Source: Amaranthus tricolor
Taxonomy: Eukaryota > Streptophyta > Magnoliopsida > Caryophyllales > Amaranthaceae
DNA: 64,000 bases
Direction of reading: 5' to 3'
NCBI RefSeq assembly: GCF_026212465.1
Contig: NC_080053.1
Coordinates: 9,762,028 to 9,826,027 of the forward strand
Part shown: piece after piece, positions 58,726-64,000 of the stretch
How positions within the stretch are numbered: position 1 is the stretch's first letter
Layout of the letters: each line of letters opens with the position of its first letter
Position numbers and translations under genes: made by a program
The notes under the pieces: model-generated
Database searches by the model: none
What the model was told of the DNA's origin: nothing
The model's input: the letters and a program-made list of their open reading frames with translations, nothing else

Positions 58726-61693
58726 TCAGGCCGGCAGCTGAGGAAACCCGATCGTCCCCTCTTCAAGACTTGGAGTGAAGCTCACAAAATCTTCAATGTT
58801 GAACGGCTCCACTTCAATCTCGGACAGCTCCTTGGACAAGCCCTGGAGGTTTCTTCCTTCATCAATAAGTAGATTCGACAGATCTAAGCATAAACTCTCC
58901 AGTTGGGAAAGCGCCAAGTTCTCGGGGGTGCCCGAAGCCGAAGGAGGAGAGAGAGTTAACTTATCCAAATCAAGGCATAGAGCCTCCTTTTCAGCCGCAA
59001 CATCTACTCTCTCCGACCAAGCCCTCGCCTCTTCCACATCCCAGTTGGAGTCCACCAGTACCGCCGACTCCCGTTCCAAAATCGGAGCTAGGTTGGCCAG
59101 AGCTTCGTTCCCCTTGTGATTTGCCTTTTGTTGGAGGGAATCGAAGTCGACGCCTAACTCCGCGGCAGCCAGACGGTACCTCTCTTCAGTGATCGTGGAA
59201 CCAGTACCCACCATCTCTGCCGTCAGATCCCCTAAGAAACTTGACGCCTCCGGCTCGTCCGAAGTCAGCCAATTCCTAGCTATCCGGGCTCGTCTTTCCA
59301 AGCTAACTTTATACACCCTAGCCGCGGATAGCAAGGTCTTGAACTTGGCCGAATCAGCCGACACCTGTTGCAAAAGACACTGGTTCTGATGAACCAGTTT
59401 AGCATGAACGTCCATTAGGTGACCGACTTCATGGTCGAGGGTTGCCGACTTGTTAGAAGCCACGTCTAGACTCCCAACGGTCTCTTCCAGCTATTTTCTC
59501 GCCCTCTCCCACCACTGCTCAGTTCTGACTAAACGCTCTTTCAGCTCAGAGCATTTAGCCAGTTTATCTTTTAAGCCCGGCAGTTCCTCTCGGAGCTTTT
59601 GCAGCTCCTCGTCCTGCTCGTTGCAGGGGGAGGACAGGACGACCAACGTCTCCCTATCCGCGGCGCTTTGACAGCTGAGGTTGAGCTCAAAGGACAACCT
59701 CAAAAAAGCCTGTGAAAAGGACAAGTTAAAATCCAGATATAGCTGACTTAAAAGAAAAAAGTAGAAAGACGTTACCTCAGCCGCGGTAGCTTGGAGTTGA
59801 CGGACTATATCGGTGGGGGATAGGGACTCCAAAAGGTTGACATCCACCTGGCTGATCAAGTGGGATGTCGCCCTGTTGAATCGGGTTATCATACCCAAAA
59901 TCAGTAAAAGGGGTGTCGTGTTGGAAAGGTAGAACCTCCCGACGACGGTAAACCTCTTCCACCTTCGCTCTAGGAGCCGCGGCCGACTCCCCCACCTTCT
60001 CTTTGCCCCGGCTCAGGACCGGGGACGCTGCGGCTTTAGGAGAAGCCACCTCCTCATCCACCGACCTCATTTGCAGAGGTACGACTGTGATTATTGTTCC
60101 CGCAGAAGCCTTCTTTGAGGCACTCTCCTCGTGGAAGGAAGATACTCTCTTTCTCCTCCTCTCTCTCTTCTTCGATTCCCTCTTCTTAGAAGGGATTACC
60201 CTTTGAGAATCATCGGGAATATGAACTCGTCTCCTCTCCTCAAGGAGCCGGAGGGCCTCCTCTTCGCAAGGCACCTCGTCTAGCCCCTTCTCTACCGTTG
60301 CCGAGTCCTACAAGAGAAAAAGTTCGAAGAAATCGAAGAAATCCCTCATAGTTCGAAAAATATATATGAATTTATACCTTTGGAGGAAGAGGTAAGGGTT
60401 TTTCCGCGAGCCGTTGGATGGCCCCTTGAGCAAATCGCATAACGCTGAATTTCTTCATGAGTTCTGAATTTTTTGCTCTTAGGTTTTCCTTGGCTATCCC
60501 TGAAAAATCAAGAGTTAGAAATAAGTAGACATACCATAAAAACGGGAAGGAGGAAATCCGATGACTCTTACTCCGATCGATAGCCAGGCTGATGCCGAAT
60601 GCTGAGAGGAGGTTCTCATTCTCCAACTCAGGACGACCCGGTATCCAGTTGAGTTGGACATTCATGGGTTTCCTCCCCAATTGAACGTCCATCTTTGCGT
60701 ACTCTACGATCACCGCATCATTAAAAGAACATTGCGGGATCCCATTATTAAAACCCGAAAGGTTGGGTTTGATGTCGAAGGAGGTCTTAATATTCCATCC
60801 TCCTGAATTGTATAAATAGGCGAACTTTGTCCTATATCCCTTTTGGTTGTCAGGGAGGTCGGGGACTATCTTCAGTCCACGACGATGGGTGAAAGTTATC
60901 AAGCCACATCCGTATGATTGAGAATTGCATAGGCAGGCTCTAAATATATACCTAAAGGCAGTAAGTGTTGGTGGCACGGCCAAAACGTTACACAAAATCA
61001 AAAACGCCACCATACAACCCCATGCGTTAGGATATAACTCGGGCACTGAAACATTCAAAAATCTAATACCTCCCTAAAAGATGGATGGAGAGGAAACCTA
61101 AATCCTAACTCAAAAGAAGGAAAATATACGGCTATACAGTGTGGGGGAGGAAACCTAACAGTGTCATAATTCCCCAGGGTAATAATATTGATGTCATCTT
61201 TCAAACCCCATTTTTGAGAGATGGCTTCGCGACGCTTGTCTAAGTCTCTCTTCGTTTGTAAATCTATGAAGTAGTTAAGGGGACCGCCGCTTGGAATGTA
61301 AAATGGAGGAGGAACCGGCGCTGCGCTCTCCCTTCCTGAGGACTCGGCTGATCCTTCAATGTTTTCCATATCTACATACAATAACCCTTCTAGGTCAGAA
61401 TTTATTCGCGGCAAGTAATTGGGGAAGAAAGCAACGCTCACTTCCCAAGGAGCAGTTTTCTTTATCTCCGGAGGGTATACAGGGGATACAGACGACTCAT
61501 TCCCAGCCTTTATTGGTTCATAATAAGGGGTGATTCTCACCGAACTACTATCGTCCGAATCATTCATTAGCAACCCCTCTTTATTAAAGCGTCTACAAGC
61601 TACCAAAGGAATTTCCGTCGGGTTAGCCGAGTTAATGTCGAAGTTAGCTATTGTCTCATGAGTAGCCATGACATCCATATTAATGATAGTCAT
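58726..61693 (-). pseudogene. Antisense gene of the Tat element (Transposase_28-like plus coiled coil)
   Basis: The start ATG is at 61691-61693 (MTIINMDVMATHET). Exon 1 holds INIITLGNYDTVRFPPPHC and FELGFRFPLHPSFREVLDF. After a one-base loss in a T-run (A-run on + at 61057-61061) it continues NVSVPELYPNAWGCMVAFLI. This is the 'putative gypsy type transposon' (Transposase_28) domain. Introns are visible: GGA|GTAAGAG to TTTCAG|GGATAG (about 60573-60501), AAG|GTATAA to TTGTAG|GACTCG (about 60377-60310), and GAG|GTAACG to CACAG|GCTTTT (about 59775-59710). The middle is Lys/Arg/Ser-rich, and an extra base at 59894-59896 shifts frame. The C-terminal ~380 residues look coiled-coil (LQKLREELPGLKDKLAKCSE), with one in-frame TAG near 59493. 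Such antisense genes are known in Retand-type elements; their function is not established. Confidence 0.78.
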
Positions 61694-62089
61694 AAAATAG
61701 TAGGCGAAACTTGTAAAGGATAATGACTAATTTCATAAAACTAATTCAACTTTAAACATTCAAGAACTTGAAGAACAGTTTGAAGAATAATTTGAAGAAA
61801 TTCAAGAACTTGAAGAAAGATTTGAATACCTTGAAGAAATTTTGAAGATTTGTCAGAAGATTGATGAAGTTCTGTCAAAATCCTTGAAGATCTTCGAGAA
61901 GTTTTTCAGAAGTATGAAGAAGGGTTGAAGGTTGTCAGAGCGTCTCTCTCTACTTTCTCTTTCTAGCGACTTGAAGAATTGAGGGAGTTAATGAAGGTTA
62001 GGTGAGAGGGAACTGTTCCAACGACCCTATTTATTGCAGCAATAAATGCTCAAACGTCGAACCTGAACATCCCTTGAACGAAAAATGGA
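61694..62089 (-). other. Leader of the antisense gene, TTGAAGAA-rich
   Basis: Between about 61750 and 61930 the + strand repeats TTGAAGAA, ATTTGAAGAA and TTCAAGAACTTGAAGAA many times, giving short palindromes (TTCAAGAACTTGAA). On the minus strand this would be the transcribed leader. An AATAAATAGGG-like TATA candidate lies at about 62025-62036. Confidence 0.5.
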
Positions 62090-62746
62090 ATCCCAAACTA
62101 AAACCGGGAAGGCGACAAGTCGGACCCTGAATTATACCCCAAGAGATACAGAAATTATTACAAGTATGAGGGATGTCCGTATGATCGATAAGTCGGACCC
62201 CCAGGTGCCTCCAGTTATGATGTACAGATTCTAAGTATGGGAGAAATTCTTCCATTTTTGCCGTATAATCGAAGAAATCGACCTATGTGATCATTCCGCG
62301 TCCTAGAAGAACAGGGGGCTTATTAGAACAAGGAAAATGGTTCAAGTCTTTTTGTCTTCCCGCAACATCGATAAGTCGGACTCCCCTAAGTCCCTCAGTG
62401 AAGAATAAAAAATCAAAGTATAAATTTAAGCCGCGTCTTCAACACACTTGACTCAGTTGTCTGGCGAGTCGACTCTTTTATGCCGCGGTATGATACTTTC
62501 CCTTGATTCCACGGCTTATAACACGCCAACAAGAAGGAAGATAGATCAACAAAACCGGCATCTTGTCTGAGAGGTCTATAAGTCGGACCCGCTTTGATGA
62601 GAACAGTCGATTTAAAGCTTACGAATCTAATTTTCGGGTTCCGCCTAAAAATCTGCCAAATGACGCTTACCGTTTCCGCACAAAGAAAGATACTTCGAGT
62701 CATCAGGGTTGCCTTTCTCATATCATCCTTCGTGCGTGGGGCTAAA
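62090..62746 (+). repeat. Dispersed copies of the Tat spacer motif
   Basis: Four further copies of (G)ATAAGTCGGACCC occur at about 62117, 62190, 62372 and 62578, the same motif as the 58.0-58.5 kb array but without clear hairpin partners. No gene is supported. The LTR follows a TGCGTGGGGCTAAA tract that may be the polypurine tract. Confidence 0.65.
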
Positions 62747-63391
62747 TGTCATGGTATCACCTACCTAATTTATTTGTTTATTTAAATTATTAATGTCATT
62801 TTACCTTAATAACCTTTGACCTTTTGGATTGACCTTAACTTTTAGTCAATGGGCCTTTCCTGGATTCTCCCAACTCTTCAGTTGGCCCATAAGCAAATGA
62901 CCCATACAAAACCCTAACTCCTTCCAGGAAAATAACCTCCTATTTGACCCAACTTCCCACTCTCTCTCATTGCTTGGTTATCCTTCTTCCAAGGCTGGTA
63001 ACTACCCACTACTCCCATGATATTCAACCTTCTCTCTGAAATAACTTCCTTCTTTACCATTATAAATAGGGACAACCATCGGAGAGGAAGGCATCATCTG
63101 AAAATAATCCTCTTAAGTATCCTTACTCCACTTCATTAGCCTACCCAAATTCCAGCAATATCAACCCCGACATCTTCTTGCATTCAGTTTACAATCATCC
63201 ACTCCATAATCTCATATCAACGTTCTAACTTGAGTGTCGGAGGGGTTTTCCGGGAGATCACCCCCGGACAAGGCTAACGTGTTGTTTCGCAGGAATTCAA
63301 GTCGCTTCCTTCCACGAATCGTCGCTCTTGATAACACTGCTACTAACGGTATTTCAAGTGTTTCCCACTTCCTCGTTTCGTAATCGAAACA
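62747..63391 (+). repeat. Tat (Retand-like) 3' LTR, 645 bp
   Basis: The TG start is TGTCATGGTATCACC, after a purine-rich GTGGGGCTAAA, and the CA end is GTAATCGAAACA. A TATAAATAGG box at 63061-63070 sits about 315 bp in, a sensible U3 length. GTGTCGGAGGGGTTTTCCGG is a U5 feature common in Tat LTRs. The partner 5' LTR is missing, so boundaries are inferred. Confidence 0.68.
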
Positions 63392-63951
63392 GTATTTATT
63401 ACTAATGTTTATATCTTTGAATTTTTTATTTTCTAATTATGACTATAATATTATCAATATTGATTAAGTTTTTTATTTTTAAGTCATATCATTTAATATA
63501 TTAGAAAATCATATATTTTATGTTATTTTCTTTCATTATTTATAATATCTTTATAATATTATTTATTAAATGAGTATAGGACATTTTGAGATGATTAAAA
63601 CATAAAACCATAAATTTTTAATTTTTTTGTTCAACCAAATATAAAAATTTAATAAAATCGTATATCGTACGGGCATTATCTATTCATATGCTATTTTGAA
63701 GGTGTGATAATGTGGGGTTAGAAAAATGGGTCAAATACAATATTCTAGTAAGTTACCAAGTAAATAATGATGTTTTAATCTTCCAAAAAAAAAGAGGTTA
63801 TTTGGGAAAGATAAAAACAAGTAAGTTGATGTGGGGATTTTTCATTATAAATAGAGGCGTGTATTGGTTCATTCCCTCACATCCCATCAACAAACAAATT
63901 TGATAAATTAACTCTCAAAAGAAATCTTCCATTCAATCCTGCGACGGAGCC
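63392..63951 (+). promoter_or_regulatory. Helitron remnant and promoter-like leader, copy 2
   Basis: Near-duplicate of about 56415-56951. It begins inside the Helitron (GTATTTATTACTAATG), keeps its 3' end with CTATT in place of CTAGT, and continues with TATAAATAG at 63846-63854 and the CA-rich leader. It then diverges from copy 1 after ATTCA (63935) into ATCCTGCGACGGAGCC before the ATG at 63952. Confidence 0.7.
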
Positions 63952-64000
63952 ATGGACAACCGTTCATCCATTTCTAAGATGGTTCTCATTGTACCAATAC
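63952..64000 (+). CDS. Start of an unidentified gene, cut by the window edge
   Basis: ATG at 63952 in the context GGAGCCATGG, a good plant start context, opens MDNRSSISKMVLIVPI and runs off the window. It lies about 98 bp after a TATAAATAG box, with a CA-rich leader between, so a genuine transcription unit is plausible. The visible 16 residues do not identify it. It could be a host gene or the first ORF of another element. The same promoter region occurs at 56.7-56.95 kb without the gene. Confidence 0.4.
   Translation, partial: MDNRSSISKMVLIVPI

Larger units (their letters stand above)
56952..63391 (+). mobile_element. 5'-truncated Ty3/gypsy Tat (Retand-like) retrotransposon
   Basis: Contents in order: a 16-bp filler-like repeat, the integrase end of pol, a tandem hairpin-repeat spacer, a multi-exon gene on the opposite strand, more spacer repeats, and a 645-bp 3' LTR ending ...CGAAACA at 63391. 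Placement of an antisense gene and tandem repeats between pol and the 3' LTR is characteristic of the Retand/Grande branch of Tat elements. Gag, protease, RT and the 5' LTR are absent. The LTR end abuts GTATT inside a Helitron sequence, a plausible insertion site. Confidence 0.8.

Noticed and set aside
62031..62746. Frames around 62031-62745 as genes
   Set aside because: They fall in spacer repeats of the Tat element and carry no recognisable domain.
56415..63935. The duplicated ~540-bp block as the two LTRs of one element
   Set aside because: The block lacks matching TG...CA ends and target duplications, starts inside a Helitron on the right, and a separate LTR with TATA and TG/CA ends lies at 62747-63391.

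Overview
The window looks like repeat-dominated nuclear DNA from a flowering plant, probably a eudicot; the species cannot be named from sequence alone. It is AT-rich and full of (TA)n and (TTA)n tracts. Every recognisable coding block belongs to a plant transposable element family: CACTA/En-Spm, Mutator-like, Ty1/copia (Sirevirus and a second copia), Ty3/gypsy of the Tat/Retand type, Helitron, hAT and several MITEs. I found no complete host gene. The best candidate for host coding sequence is an ATG at 63952, just inside the right edge, behind a TATA-containing leader.

Layout. 1-3.2 kb: possible gypsy LTR, microsatellites and a LINE-like tail. 3.2-3.5 kb: a Stowaway-type MITE. 3.7-11.4 kb: a CACTA element on the minus strand with a TNP2 transposase pseudogene and a second pseudogene (Ptta/En/Spm-like, DUF8039-like, Ulp1-like). 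12.4-13.8 kb: small repeat elements. 14.3-20.8 kb: a 6.5-kb Mutator-like element with matched terminal inverted repeats. It carries two convergent broken genes: a plant mobile domain (PMD) gene on + and a FAR1/MULE transposase with a C-terminal OTU-like domain on -. 21.0-21.8 kb: a MITE sitting inside a (TA)n tract. 21.9-34.0 kb: MITEs, a solo LTR, a CACTA remnant, a Helitron and a TIR element in otherwise empty DNA. 34.5-44.9 kb: a Sirevirus on the minus strand with LTRs, primer binding site, gag, pol and an extra ORF, interrupted by a 673-bp hAT MITE. 44.9-46.4 kb: a 5'-truncated second copia. 46.4-47.4 kb: a degenerate RT-like retroelement ORF. 48.4-53.2 kb: a second copy of the same CACTA family, on +. 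54.5-55.5 kb: a second TIR element. 56.3-64.0 kb: a Helitron and promoter-like leader, then a 5'-truncated Retand-type gypsy (integrase, hairpin repeats, antisense ORF, 3' LTR), then a second copy of the same leader ending in the edge gene.

How it works together. Nothing here forms an operating pathway. Nearly all element genes carry stops, frameshifts or lost catalytic residues, and the arrangement records nested insertion, truncation and decay. The most informative signals are these: a MULE combining transposase, OTU and PMD modules; stop codons in its PMD gene that all fit C-to-T decay; arrays of hairpin or palindrome motifs with compensatory changes at 58.0-58.5 kb and 55.6-55.85 kb; a MITE embedded in (TA)n; and a duplicated leader with a 16-bp filler-like repeat at a deletion junction. 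Gene models were read by eye; exon borders and frameshift positions are approximate unless a splice site is quoted.
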